Shown piece by piece: positions 1 to 12,260 of a DNA stretch of 64,000 nt (position 1 is the stretch's first letter; the number at the start of each line of letters is the position of its first letter). The notes under the pieces were generated by a model that did not search any database, was not told where the DNA came from, and saw only the letters and a program-made list of their open reading frames with translations. This DNA comes from Symbiodinium microadriaticum (Eukaryota; Sar; Dinophyceae; Suessiales; Symbiodiniaceae): positions 260,493 to 324,492 of the forward strand of contig LSRX01000813.1 of NCBI GenBank assembly GCA_001939145.1, written 5' to 3'. The position numbers and the translations under genes are program-made.

Positions 1-2300
1 ACACACCCTTGTTTGCAAGAGGCTCGCTTCCAAAAAGAGGTCCGAAGCATGGAAGTATGCCAATTATGGGCAATTATGCACGCCGCTGCATACCTTCATG
101 ACTCGCGGGCTCTGTGTGAGATGATTCCGTTCGGCAGGCTGCCGAATTGCAGGGCTCGCGCTGTCCCTGCCCATGTTGCCCCGCCAAGTGTCCCACTTTC
201 TCGCAGGAAAGTAATGTAGTTGCACGAAGGCTTGGAGAAACGTTTCTGTCTGCAGTCTCAGTTCTGTGCACTGCCTAGAGGTCTGTTGTCGACTCGCAGC
301 CTCTGCCTCCTCGCCCCGTCCTTGCAGAAGCGCTTCATCAAGCGTTTGCCCCCAAAGCGCGCTTCCGAGTTCATGCCTTGAGCTTGCTGCTTGCGAGGCG
401 ACGGAAGCCAGAAGGAAGAAGCATGTGTTCAAGCCGCACAGCCGCATAGCCACTGTGGCCACCCACGTCAGCGTCGAATGCAGTTAGTCTTAGGGTCGGA
501 AAGACCCAAGATGCTAAGCCGGGGAGCCGTGGACTCGGGCACGATGGGAAGGCTGTGCAAAGCCTCGTGCTCTGGGATATGAAATGGACGACACCGCCCC
601 CATGTAAGCTGGTGTTTCGCTTTCCGCGTGGTGCTCTCGCCCGACACAAAACCCTGGCCTTCTGCACTCGTGTCACAGCTTTGGGTAGACGAACCCCAAC
701 AGCTTCCTTTTGGATGATATCTGACATGTCTGACACCGTTTAGTTCACATGGAGCCTAGGCCAACCTGGCCGTCAGCTCTGTGCAAAGTTTTCAGCACTG
801 CTTGCCGAGGCGTGCATCCAGTCCAAGTAGCTGCTCAGATCCCCTTGTTGCAACATTCCAGCTTGGGAGCGACCAGACGCCAAGAATTATGTAAGGGACA
901 GATTTGCTTCCAGCTCTGCCAGCATAATATGAACTGCAGAATGTAGCTGACGTTATGCAATGTGCGCTCTTGGAATCATGCCAGGAAGCAGTTGCGACTA
1001 TCTCGGTCGTTCTCTTCGAGGATACTTAGTACAGGCCTCATTAATGCATGCGCGAAGTCCGGAACTTCCGTCAGAGCCGCACGTGCTGCGCGCGGCTCCG
1101 GCACGGATCTTTCCACATCTGGCACTTCGTGAAATGCCCGGCTGCGCACAGGCCGACAAGGCTCCCAAATGGCATCCAAATGCATCAGTTGCATCGTGTC
1201 TTTACACTGGCTGCGCCACTCAGAACGTGCCAATTGCATGATGTCGCAAGTCAGGCTGGGAGCAGTGCCTTGGGTTTCGGATTCGCCGTAGTTCTGTAAC
1301 TATACGGACGGTACAAGCTCCGTGCATGTGCAGTACTGGCTGTTGTCGGGGAGGATACTTGGTAAGTCCACCGTGAGGATGCGTTGAGTGGAAAAGATGG
1401 CCTTAGGCCTGCATACGGCTAGGTTCTGCCCTTCAGAATGTTTGGTTCGACAGCCCGACAGCCCGAATCGGTCTGAGAAATCGCTCTTGACAGCTTGCAA
1501 AAAGCCACTGCAAAGCTCATTTGCTCCCCGCTTAGCAGCTTCAGGGCTGAAAGCTCGAAGACTCCGAGGCCGCCGGCCCGGCTAGCAGCGCCTTGGCAGG
1601 CTTCGGATGTGCCTCATTTCTCTGGCTATGCCTGCATTAGAAGGGCTGGATGAGGCAAGTCAGTCCTTCGGATGTCAATTGCCAGACAGAGAGATGGGGA
1701 AATCTCAATGCAAGGGCGGCTGTGGTCTTTGGAAACCAGCGACACGTTTACGCCGGTCACCGCAAAAGACAGGAAGGCACGCACTGAGCCGGTAAGCCTG
1801 TAACTCTACATGCTTCGCCAAGTGACCTGGGTTGACTGAAGCTCCTTCGCCTCATGGTGGATGCTCCGTAGCATCAAACATGTCAAGTTTCGACTTCTCT
1901 CGACGGGCGATATTGCCACCCCAGCTCTTTCAAGTCTCATTTACCGCACTAGGGTGATCCTTGCGCCTAGGAAAGGCTGGCTGCGGATGCCGACGGCTAA
2001 AGCACCAGAAGTCACCGCCTAGTGTAGGCAGCTCTCTTTGCGCTCTTTGTCCCGTGTGTTTAGGCATTTCCACATGCAGTTTCTCTTTAAGCCCTGAAAG
2101 ATGCTGCGGCGATGTCTTCCGAATTGGAAGTGAGAACCTCCAGCCGGCTTTGAAATAAGAGCCCGGTGGCCCAGCCAGGGCAAAAAGACATTCGCTCGCG
2201 GGAGCGCTTGCGGCAGGAGAGACATAGCACCTTGTCCAGCATGCTGCAAGCTGCGCACCATCGGGCACGGGTTGTGAAGGCAGGATGCCTTTCGCTGACC
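1..2300. other. No supported gene
   Basis: Only short overlapping open frames on both strands are present. None shows a recognisable domain, sustained codon bias or convincing splice sites. The sequence is of ordinary mixed composition and looks like dinoflagellate intergenic or intronic DNA. Confidence 0.6.
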
Positions 2301-2307
2301 GCAACGT

Positions 2308-2622
2308 CCCCGTAGAGCTGTGGCAGGACTTGTTGCTGGCCTGTGGCTTTGCAACGACCCTTGATCGGCGTCGACAGCTGCCTTGCGACGACCGCCACAT
2401 GAGTTGAAAGCCCGAAGAGCATCTTCAAAGCAAAGGTTTCAATGAGAATGCTACTGTCTTGTGCACCTTCCGCTTCCAACTTGCAGCAAGGTCCCATCTC
2501 GTGCCACGGACGTCTGAACGCTCTGCTGTTCTGTTGCATGCCGCCTTCGAGGCTGACGTACCGGCGAATCTGTAAGGCATTGCCGGGTTTCGAAGCAGAT
2601 CAGCTCGTCGATCACAGCTGAC
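2308..2622 (+). repeat. Diverged direct repeat, copy 1
   Basis: This block shares a long ordered series of matching segments with 2880-3226, for example the stretch around 'gccgggtttcgaagcagatca' and the segment 'tcgaggctgacgtacc'. Copies differ by many substitutions and small insertions, so the duplication is old. No open frame is conserved between the copies, so it is treated as non-coding. Confidence 0.65.
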
Positions 2623-2879
2623 GGGCCCAAGCAGCTCGATGTGCATTATGTCGCCCTTGTAGTTCCGGTGTAGCTGCAGGAGTTTTTAATCGGACAAGGA
2701 CAGAGCATGTGAACATCCGACAATCACCTCGATCCTTCCTTGGACCTTTATGGCGGTAGGCAAAGCATAGGCAGCCATGCTTTTCTGCCCGTGTTGAATC
2801 ATTGACATGCGATCATCGAGCTCAGACACACACGCAAGCTTAAGCACAACTTCTACGTGCTGCAAGTTTCAGAGCTTTC

Positions 2880-3226
2880 GGTAGGAGCTGTGGCAGAACT
2901 GGATGCTGAGTTGCACAGCCAGTCCCACAGAAAGCTCAGTGGCTTGTGGGCGCTCTGCTACCGCGTGCATCTGCCATCGACAGCTGCCTTGCGACGACTG
3001 CCATGCTGACTGTGCCACATGCCTTGAAAGCCCGAAGAGCATCTGCAAAGCAAAGGTGTTTATGAAAATGCTACCGTCTTGCCCACCTTCAGTTTCCAGG
3101 TTGCAGTCAGGTCTTATCTCGTGGCAGGGACTGTTCTGTTGCATGCAGACTTCGAGGCTGACGTACCTGCCAATTTGCAAGGCATTGCCGGGTTTCGAAG
3201 CAGATCAACTCGTCGACCACAGTTGA
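2880..3226 (+). repeat. Diverged direct repeat, copy 2
   Basis: This is the partner of 2308-2622, in the same orientation. It carries extra bases in its first half relative to copy 1, and its 3' half aligns best. No gene is supported inside it. Confidence 0.65.
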
Positions 3227-3968
3227 TTTGGCTGACCGTCTGCCAGCAGCCACGGCCAGCGCAAATGCAAGTCCGTGAGGCGTAGTGCCGCTAGATAATC
3301 TAGCGGCAGTAGCAACCGGCCGAAGTGCGTGGCAAGTCGCAGCATCAAGTAACTTAATCGAGTTGGTCGCCAGCCCATTCGCGCAGGAATCACCGCGTCT
3401 CAGACGGCACATCAACGGTTTGTCTGCAAAGTCCAATATCTGCACTAGCGTTCCTCCACTCGGCTGCTGTTTCGGTGTGTGTGGCCTTCAGTGCTGACGC
3501 AGAAGCCAACCCATGCCCTCGCGAAGCTGCGAACCAGATCAAGTCGTCACTCCCGGTTGATTTGGGTCACTATCCGCCAGCTACGCCCAGCAAAAACAGT
3601 TTGGAAATCGATGGGCAGGCAACACCTGAAGGCCTTGGCAATCACTCGCCAGCTCGAAGCTTCGCGGTGACAAGAACCAAAGATCGCCAAAGCCCAGGAA
3701 CAAGCTTGAGCACGACTCTCTGCTGTAAGGGCTCGCATCATGATGGGAGGATCCTAAAGGAGGCATGCCTTTCGTTGTTATGCCAAAGTGCTGCTTTGCC
3801 CATCTTTGCCCTAGCTCGTGCGCTGCGATCACGCAAAAGCTTGCAGCGTAATCAGCTGGAGCACGAAAGCACAACTCGCACGTGTGTTTGACAGCATGTC
3901 CTCAAGCTGCCATAGCTATGACTAAATGCCCGGATCACTTTCGATAGGGTGTGAAGGTCGCAGCTGCA

Positions 3969-4974
3969 AAGCACGAGTGCATGAGAAACGTGTAGGTGAG
4001 CTCTACTGCAAGCGCAACGAGTCTCCGTGCCACTATCCCGACCTGATGGTGTAATGCAGAAATTGTCTGGTTTCCACCCCAGCTGTGCTGCGACGATTCT
4101 TCTCTCAAGCAACGAGTCATTGCTGGTGCGTGCTCAGCGGCAGGGAGGTCGGCAAAAGCCCCCTGCGGAAAACTTGTCCCATGCTCGCAGATTCACAAAC
4201 AGGCAGTGATAATGGGGATCTGGCGCTTCAGTCCAGCGACAGCAAGGCATGTCAGCAGGAGAACTTGGCATTGGCGCCTTCCCAAGTGGTGCGGGTCAAG
4301 CTTCTTACACAAGGATGCAATGCTGCAATAGTCAGACATCCCGCGCGGTGCTGGATTAGACTTATGCTGCTGCATCTCTTGTGCGAGACCCGAATCGAAC
4401 ACGACCATGCTCCCCCGCTCGAGAGGCAGCACCGGCTCATGACATGGCCCTCTGCATGATTGAGTCTCCCCCAGCTGGGCGAGCACACCAAAGAAGAAGT
4501 GATGCACCGTCCTGTGCCCTCGCAGCATCGCAGCACCCTACTTTGTGCACAAGGGAAGTGGAAACTGTAGTGGCACTGTAGTGCATGAGCTACTGCTTTT
4601 TTGCAAGGTCTTTGTGCAACTGCGGTCGTGGCGTCGCTATGCCGACGCCAGCATGAAGACAGAACCTGTCAACGGGGAAGCGTTATGCTCTTCGAGATGA
4701 GGGTCGTTCAGGGAGGGGGTTGGGCTCGGCTGGGTAGTGCGCGATTCTTCACTGCAACATGAAGAAGCCATTTCCCGTTGTCACCCAGACCCAAGCCAGA
4801 AGCTTTGTGGATGGAGCTTCGCAGCAAGCCGACTTAGCTGCCGGGGAGGAAGACGCTGGTCTTGCTTCGTGGGTCCTCGGGACACAGCTCTGAGGCTAGA
4901 CTGTGTGGCTCTTGCGCCGGCTAGAGGTCGTAAACAAGTGCAATAATAACAACCACCGCAACATGTTCGGTGGT
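3969..4974 (+). repeat. 1006-bp tandem duplication, copy 1
   Basis: The block is repeated at a fixed offset of 1061 bases at 5030-6035, and every frame compared between the copies translates identically. The copies are separated by a 55-base spacer (4975-5029). The block holds only short frames on both strands, none with a recognisable domain. The absence of visible divergence means a very recent event, gene conversion, or an assembly artefact. Confidence 0.9.
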
Positions 4975-5029
4975 AGGAGCCATACATTCGGTACAGATCC
5001 CCGAACCTCCTGTTCTCTGGTCGGATATG

Positions 5030-6035
5030 AAGCACGAGTGCATGAGAAACGTGTAGGTGAGCTCTACTGCAAGCGCAACGAGTCTCCGTGCCACTATCCC
5101 GACCTGATGGTGTAATGCAGAAATTGTCTGGTTTCCACCCCAGCTGTGCTGCGACGATTCTTCTCTCAAGCAACGAGTCATTGCTGGTGCGTGCTCAGCG
5201 GCAGGGAGGTCGGCAAAAGCCCCCTGCGGAAAACTTGTCCCATGCTCGCAGATTCACAAACAGGCAGTGATAATGGGGATCTGGCGCTTCAGTCCAGCGA
5301 CAGCAAGGCATGTCAGCAGGAGAACTTGGCATTGGCGCCTTCCCAAGTGGTGCGGGTCAAGCTTCTTACACAAGGATGCAATGCTGCAATAGTCAGACAT
5401 CCCGCGCGGTGCTGGATTAGACTTATGCTGCTGCATCTCTTGTGCGAGACCCGAATCGAACACGACCATGCTCCCCCGCTCGAGAGGCAGCACCGGCTCA
5501 TGACATGGCCCTCTGCATGATTGAGTCTCCCCCAGCTGGGCGAGCACACCAAAGAAGAAGTGATGCACCGTCCTGTGCCCTCGCAGCATCGCAGCACCCT
5601 ACTTTGTGCACAAGGGAAGTGGAAACTGTAGTGGCACTGTAGTGCATGAGCTACTGCTTTTTTGCAAGGTCTTTGTGCAACTGCGGTCGTGGCGTCGCTA
5701 TGCCGACGCCAGCATGAAGACAGAACCTGTCAACGGGGAAGCGTTATGCTCTTCGAGATGAGGGTCGTTCAGGGAGGGGGTTGGGCTCGGCTGGGTAGTG
5801 CGCGATTCTTCACTGCAACATGAAGAAGCCATTTCCCGTTGTCACCCAGACCCAAGCCAGAAGCTTTGTGGATGGAGCTTCGCAGCAAGCCGACTTAGCT
5901 GCCGGGGAGGAAGACGCTGGTCTTGCTTCGTGGGTCCTCGGGACACAGCTCTGAGGCTAGACTGTGTGGCTCTTGCGCCGGCTAGAGGTCGTAAACAAGT
6001 GCAATAATAACAACCACCGCAACATGTTCGGTGGT
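5030..6035 (+). repeat. 1006-bp tandem duplication, copy 2
   Basis: This is the second copy of the block at 3969-4974. The match begins within 'gaagcacgagtgcatg' and ends at 'caacatgttcggtggt'. Flanking sequence on both sides is unrelated to the other copy's flanks. No gene is supported. Confidence 0.9.
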
Positions 6036-7139
6036 GCAACGCTGGGCTGCAGAGAGCCTCTTCCGGGATCTTTGAGTCACAGGCTGGTGGCCTTCAAGAC
6101 ACCCCCCCTAGACCAAGGACTTCTGCACCTGCAGATCCTGTAGTGGCTGGCTTCATGCGCGAGTCGGAACGGTTGGTGCAAGGTCAAGGCGGAAGCCTTT
6201 CGATCATGTGCTCTGTGTTTACGGCTCGTCTGGGTTCCAGCTTACAAGCACGCCCCTCAGAGCACCAAAGGTCCCACAACTTCAAAGGGGTTCTGACTTC
6301 TGACTCTTTCGGACCGCTATTTTCAGCCGAGGCAATAATCCCGCAACTGGATTGAGCGTGAGACTGCCGTGATGTCCAGCGGCTGCTGACCTCAACCACC
6401 CCACTCACACGACGCAGCTGGAAGGGAGAAGTGCTTGCGCCCCGAAGTAAGGCCTCGAACGCACAAGCCTGGTCGTGCCGCCTGCGGCGAGCTGTGAACA
6501 CACCGGTCACGACTCGGCCCAGAGGCGATTAGCACAGTGTGCGGCTGTTTTGCCGGCACCGTGCCGGTGCCGCCTTCCAAACAAGAGTCGTTAGTTTGTG
6601 GTTTTGGCTTTCGCCGCAGGACCATGACCCGCAGTCTGTTTCAAAAGTTGGAGCTTGCGCACTGAATCTCGGCATGCAAATGCTTGGCTTTGTCAAGCGC
6701 CCCAAAATGTTCAGAGAAGGTTTGGCCTTGCCCGACTCGACTGGCAGCCAAATCTGAGTGCCAAGTCATGCCAACGTTCCTGAGACCTTTGCTACCCTTG
6801 CTTCACAGGCACCGCTTACCCGGGGTCTCGTTAGGGATGGCAACGAGATTTAACCGGCCAAGAGACCTTTGAACACGCTGACATTCCGCACAGCCATCCG
6901 CAGAGGGTCAAGGGGTGTCGGTGAGGTCCACTGGCCGAAGATGAATTGACGATAAGGATAACGCTAAGCAAGGAGGCCAGGCCACAAGCCATTCCAAACA
7001 CTCTGGAGTACATGCAGCAACCCTTCGGCGATGGGGAAGTGCAGAAAACCGGCCCACCTGGTCGCAAGCCACGTTTGGACAACAAAGTGCCCATGCGGAG
7101 CTCCGGGTTCAAGTTGCCAGGGCTGGCCCATAGCCTGCA
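6036..7139. other. No supported gene
   Basis: Mixed-composition sequence with short overlapping frames on both strands. I see no repeat, RNA gene or domain here. Confidence 0.5.
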
Positions 7140-7670
7140 TCGCGACAGGCCTCAAGTGCCCTTGCAGCAAACACGTTTGCAGGCAAGTAAATGCCGTCGA
7201 GTGCCTCACCTGAGCTGCAAGTTGGGCAAGTAGGCCGGAGTGCGCGATGGACACTGCGGAGTGGAAGAGCGACCGCACACGTACGCAACACAGGCAAGCG
7301 CACGCTGTCAGCGGCTCCAATTCAATGGTTGCAATTACCGGGGTCAGGGTTTGGGGCAGGCCTGCAGCAGTTTCTCACAAAAAGGCATCAGCTGAAGCCA
7401 GTTTTCAGGGGGTCCTACTGCAAGCGATCTCACACGAAGGCAATGCAACGAGCGTTACAAGGAGCTTTTTCCGTCTTTTGTAGCAGAGGACTCGTTCATA
7501 GTCTTCTCCGGTTTCCCATCACTGCCACACAGCGCACTCCGTGCCCTCAGCGCACGCATCAGAACTTGGCTGGCATTGCTTCTGTTGCGCAAGCTCACAG
7601 AGTACCTCCCACCGTGCAGGAAGACTGGGTGACTTGCTGCAAGATGCTTCTCGCAATTGACTCTGTTTGA
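7140..7670 (+). repeat. Diverged duplication, copy 1
   Basis: Segments here recur in the same order about 640 bases downstream (7795-8240). Examples are 'aagtgcccttgcagcaaacac', the stretch ending 'agaggactcgttcatagtc', and the run through 'gcgcacgcatcagaacttgg'. The identical sub-blocks are separated by diverged stretches. No frame is conserved across the pair. Confidence 0.6.
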
Positions 7671-7794
7671 GGCTGCCGGACGCACCCACCCACCTAGTAC
7701 TGGTCTCGGCACTGCAGACGTTTGATAGAATGCTTTGTTTTTTTGTTGATGGGCTCGCCCCAAGTAGCTTGCAACAGCATTGCTCTGGGTTGTG

Positions 7795-8240
7795 GAGGCA
7801 TCAAGTGCCCTTGAAGCAAACACCTTATCAGGCAAGTAGATGCCGGCCTCATTTGAGCTGCAAGTTGGACATGAAAGTCTGAGTGCGACCAGAAGGACAC
7901 GGCGTAGTCAAACAGTCACTGCACACTAACACAACATGGGCAAGTGCACAAATTCAGGGGCTCGAATTTGGTGGTTGCATAGGCGACATGCCTCTATGCA
8001 TCTCTACCAGGGTTTGGCGCAGGTTTGAAGCAGCTTCTCCACAAAAGGCCGCAACACGGCTTCAACTGAAACCAGCTTCTGTCGCCTTTTGTTGCAGAGG
8101 ACTCGTTCATAGTCGTCTCTGGTTTCGCATCACTGCCTCACAGTGCCCTCCGTGCCCTCAGCGCACGCATCAGAACTTGGCTGGCATTGCTTCTGCTGCG
8201 CAATCCCACAGAGTACCTGGAAGACTCCCACCTATCAGCA
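7795..8240 (+). repeat. Diverged duplication, copy 2
   Basis: This is the partner of 7140-7670 in direct orientation. It is shorter because internal segments present in copy 1 are missing. The frame beginning at 7883 spans the copy but resembles no protein I know and is not conserved in copy 1, so it is not called as a gene. Confidence 0.6.
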
Positions 8241-9760
8241 TTTGTCTCGGTACTGCAGACCTTGCGATGTTGAACATGTTGTCTTGGAAAGCAATGACCT
8301 TTCTGGCCCAGCCGCCGATCGTCTCGGGCAGCGCAGGGTTGAGCGTGTGCATGTCCCGGAAGCCTAGATGCGAAGCCGTTTCAGCTCGTTTTGCATGTTC
8401 CTCAAGAACCCCTGTAAAGCGCCGTACGCTTACTCAAGGCTTTTCCAGAGCATTTGGTCGAGCAACATGGGGAAGCACAAATCGATCGGCGTCACGGGGA
8501 ATCATAGCCTTGTCAGTTGATGCCAGTTGATGTCAGTTGATCAGATGCCTGTGTCGGCACTGACTACTTCGCACAAGAAGCTGTATAGGAGTGGGTGAGC
8601 TCGAGGCTCCACCAAGTGCCGCAACGAAGCCCTAGCTGAAGCGAGCTTTCAGGTATTTCATTCAAACCTTCTCGGTTGAATCAGAAGAAGGACGCTGTGA
8701 TTTTCTGCACGGTTCTTTCTCACCCATCCACGTAGAACTTGTGTTGGCGCTGCGGACTTTCTGATCACGTACATGCTTGCTAGACATGCTAGACAAGTTG
8801 ATGATGCCCGACGATGTGAATCGCGATATCATGTTTCTGTGTGGTGGAATGCATGCCGGTGCTCCTGCAGGCAGCACCATTGTCGCCAGGTAGACTGTGT
8901 CCTTGCCCAGATTCACGGACATAGCACCGGACTTGGGCCATGCTTGCCTTCTGCATCTTCGCTGGAAAGTAGCTGCGTTTTTCCGGGAGACCCGGTGACT
9001 TGCAAGATGCTGCTGGGACTTTCCTTTCTTTGCAGGGCGCTGCTGGCCATGTCTTTGCTGCAACGGACACCGCCAGCTGCAATGTCGTCTCGGGCGCAGG
9101 CTTACCGCTGGGTGCAGCGCCTTGCTTGGGATCCGCTTCGGCAGGCTTCCTTGACAAGGAGACAATACCCATAGCTGGAAACGGCACAAGTAAACTCGCT
9201 GGAACTGCGCTTCAGAAAGCCGTCTCAACACCCATGCCAGACTACGCAGCACTTTACATTTCAGGCATTCGGGAGATAGAATGAGTATCCCATGTCTGCC
9301 AAGTCCAGAGTTCGTGCTGGCGGTAGCACTTCTCCAATCCATTCAGGAGATTTGTGCTAGCTCCAGTCACGGCCCTGAGCGTGAGCGTTGTGTACAGGGT
9401 CCCACCGTCCATGTGCACTGCTTAGCCTGGGCGTTCTTCCACCGACATAGTGCCATACTGTCTTCAAAGAGCTTGCACAGCTCAGTTTCAGGCAGTAGCA
9501 GCACAGGCTCCGGGACAATTGATTTCAGAAGTAGTGGAGGTGTTTGTTTTTCGGTGGCGTATTGCGTGTTGTTACTGCAGTTCTTGGGCATTCCCGCGGG
9601 TTTAAAGTATTGCCAGGAGTGTGCAGCCTTGCCAAATTTGATGACAAGATGTGGCTGATTTGCCCTTGCGGCATGTTTTATCATCGTGGCTACAGGAGCA
9701 TTACTCTTCACAAGGCAAATGAAGTTTGTCAATGTTCCCTTATAAGCACCTCAAAGCAGC
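8241..9760. other. No supported gene
   Basis: Overlapping frames occur on both strands, the longest on the minus strand from 9342 to 8662. Its translation is rich in Arg, Ser, Gln and Pro with no domain, as expected of chance frames in this composition. No repeat structure stands out. Confidence 0.5.
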
Positions 9761-9765
9761 AAGCA

Positions 9766-11375
9766 ATGCAGAGAGCAGCATTACCGAGAAGCTTGACCTC
9801 AGCTGCGTTTCGGGCACAGGACTGCCAGGCGAAAATGTGACACTTAGATGTTGATCTATGTGCTGGTGGCATCAGTCCAGTCAGGTCAGTTCCGCAGAGC
9901 AGGCCGATCTGCATCCATGCACAATTAGGCAGAAATTTTACCACACAGTTTGACAACATCGTGACATGTTTTCTTGTACCTGGATAAGTCCCACCAGCCG
10001 ATTGATGCTGTGTAGCACCAAAGCTGGCGCCTGTCGAACGGTTCGCAAAGCACGCCGAACCCACTGCCCTTTCAGGTGTCCTCACCAGCAACGGCAAGAA
10101 TTTCGGCAGCTAAGAAGCAGCTTCCAACCTCCGATACATTGCAACGGGCTTATGCCACCACGGCACAGAGTAGTTACCTCGCATCTCTGCATGCCACGCA
10201 TTTGAAGTTGGCACCAAGAAAGGCAATACCAGCGCTACCCTCGGTGCTGCATTTGCTCGCCTGGTCTCAGTGGAGGACTTAAAAGGCTGCGGCACCGCAA
10301 AGCAGCAAACAATGCAGAGAGCAGCATTACCGAGAAGCTTGACCTCAGCTGCGTTTCGGGCGCAGGATTGCCAGGCGATAATGTGCCACTTAGATGTTGA
10401 TCTATGTGCTGGTGGCATCAGTCCAGTCAAGTCAGTTCCGCAGAGCAGGCCGATCTGCATCCATGCACAATCAGGCAGAAAATTCACCACACAGTTTGAC
10501 AACATATTGACATGTTTTCCGGTAGCTGGACAAGTCCCACCAACAACCGGGGCTGTGTAGCACGCCCCCCGGCTACAAGAAGCTTGGCTTCAGCCTCGGC
10601 TGCATCTAAGGGCCTGCTCCAATGTGCCACTTAGATGTTGATCTATGTGCTGCTGGCATCAGTCCAGTCAGTTCCGCAGAGCAGGCCGATCTGCATCCAT
10701 GCACAATCAGGCAGAAAATTTGCCACGCAGTTTGACAACATACTGACATGTTTTCCTGTAGCTGGATAAGTCAAGTCCCACCAGCCGGGGCTGTGTAGCA
10801 CGCCCCCCGGCTACAAGAAGCTTGGCTTCAGCCTCAGCTGCATCTAAGGGCCTGCTCAAATGTGCCATTTAGATGTTTAGCTATGTGCTGGTGGCATCAG
10901 TCCAGTCAGTTCCGCAGAGCAGTCCGGTCTGCATCCATGCACAATCAGGCAGAAAGTTTACCACACGGTTTGACAGCATCGTGACATGTTTTCCTGTAGC
11001 TGGATAAGTCCCACCAACAACCGGGGCTGTGTAGCACGCCCCCCGGCTACAAGAAGCTTGGCTTCAGCCTCAGCTGCATCTAAGGGCCTGCTCCAAAGTT
11101 GGCGCCTGTCGAACGGTTCGCAAAGCACACCGAGCCCTCTTTGACGGTTTGTCATCATCTTCAGGTGTCCCCCACCAGCAACGGCAAGAACTTTCGGCAG
11201 CTAAGAAGCAGCTTCCAACCTCCGATACATGGCAACGGGCTTATGCCACCACCGCACAGAGTAGTTACCTCGCAGCTCTGCATGCCACGCATTTGAAGTT
11301 GGCACCAAGAAAGGCAATACCAGCGCTACCCTCGGTGCTGCATTTGCTCACGTGGTCTCGGTGGAGGACTTAAAC
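9766..11375 (+). repeat. Complex nested satellite, three ~240-bp units plus two longer flanking units
   Basis: Three head-to-tail units start at 10381, 10622 and 10860 (periods 241 and 238). Each contains 'gatctatgtgctg', 'gttccgcagagcag', 'tgcatccatgcacaat' and 'gccccccggctacaagaagc'. A fourth, partial unit lies at 9836-10020. A second module, carrying 'gcgcctgtcgaacggttcgc' and 'agctaagaagcagcttcc', occurs before the core (about 10018-10290) and after it (about 11095-11370). The core array therefore appears to have expanded inside a larger duplicated unit. It is non-coding. Confidence 0.85.
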
Positions 11376-11539
11376 GGCTGCGGTGGAGGTTGTGATTGCC
11401 TGTGAACTCTTTACTGCGCGCCCCTCCATCCAAGATACCAGTGAGACCGGTCATGTGAAGCCTATAAGATGGCGTCGACACTTCATGGACCGGTCTTTCG
11501 GGGTGCGAGGGAAAAAGCTGTTGCTGCCAGTGCCTCCCC

Positions 11540-11594
11540 GGAGCTTGCAGAGAGAGAGAGAGAGTGCAGAAGAAAAGAGAGAGAGAAAGAGAGC

Positions 11595-11625
<31 letters not shown>
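11540..11625 (+). repeat. GA-rich microsatellite
   Basis: A nearly pure run of GA/AGAGAA units. It yields artefactual Arg/Glu-rich open frames on the plus strand. Purine-rich tracts continue more loosely to about 12050. Confidence 0.95.
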
Positions 11626-11628
<3 letters not shown>

Positions 11629-12260
11629 GTGGGAGGATGCTTCAGGTCTTCTCAAAAACCCGAACCAAAGTCTTCAAGTGGGTCCTTTGGGGAGTCCGGG
11701 AGAGAGGCCGGAAGGTTTCTGTAGTTTGTCCGAGGCTGCTCGCCGGCTCTGCCCGGTCAGGAGGCCCCTCTGATCTCTGAGCCTCAGAGGAAGTCTTGGG
11801 GAGAAGGAGAGAGAAGGAGAGAAGGAGGTCGCAGGGGGGATTCCCCTTTGCCCACTTCCGAAAGAGAGGTAGCAGCAATGCCCGGCCCAAAGCCTTAACG
11901 AAAGAGAGAGACGGTGGTGGTGGAGTATGTGCAGATTTGTGGGTGGGAGTGAGCGCCGGGCCGGGGCTCACGTCCTCCTTGTGCCCACTGGAGAAGAGGA
12001 CAGGATGAGTAAAAGATGGAGAGGAGGAGGGAGGAGGGTCCTGACAAGAGCAGACCGACAGACGCGAACCCTCGCGAGAGGTGTCCTTGAACATGCGATG
12101 GTTTAAGCAAGGAGATGAGCAAGATCAACGCAGGGAGAGAGCGCCTGCTTTTTGCTTCAAAGTGCTCACGACCGGAAGTGCTCGTGCAAGCCGTTTTGCT
12201 CTGCGTGCGTGAACAATTTTGAGATGCATCTTGTCCTCGGCACTTCGTAGAGCGAGAGCC

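Noticed and set aside
4385..4460. tRNA-like T-arm on the minus strand (TTCGATTC at 4392-4400, repeated at 5453-5461)
   Set aside because: The T-stem does not pair well and the acceptor stem has mismatches; without a clean cloverleaf no tRNA is called.
7883..8530. 215-codon plus-strand frame as a gene
   Set aside because: It lies across a diverged duplication whose other copy does not keep the frame, and it has no recognisable domain.
11383..11780. Arg/Glu-rich frames around the GA tract
   Set aside because: Produced by the GA microsatellite; three overlapping frames on one strand and one on the other are open for the same reason.
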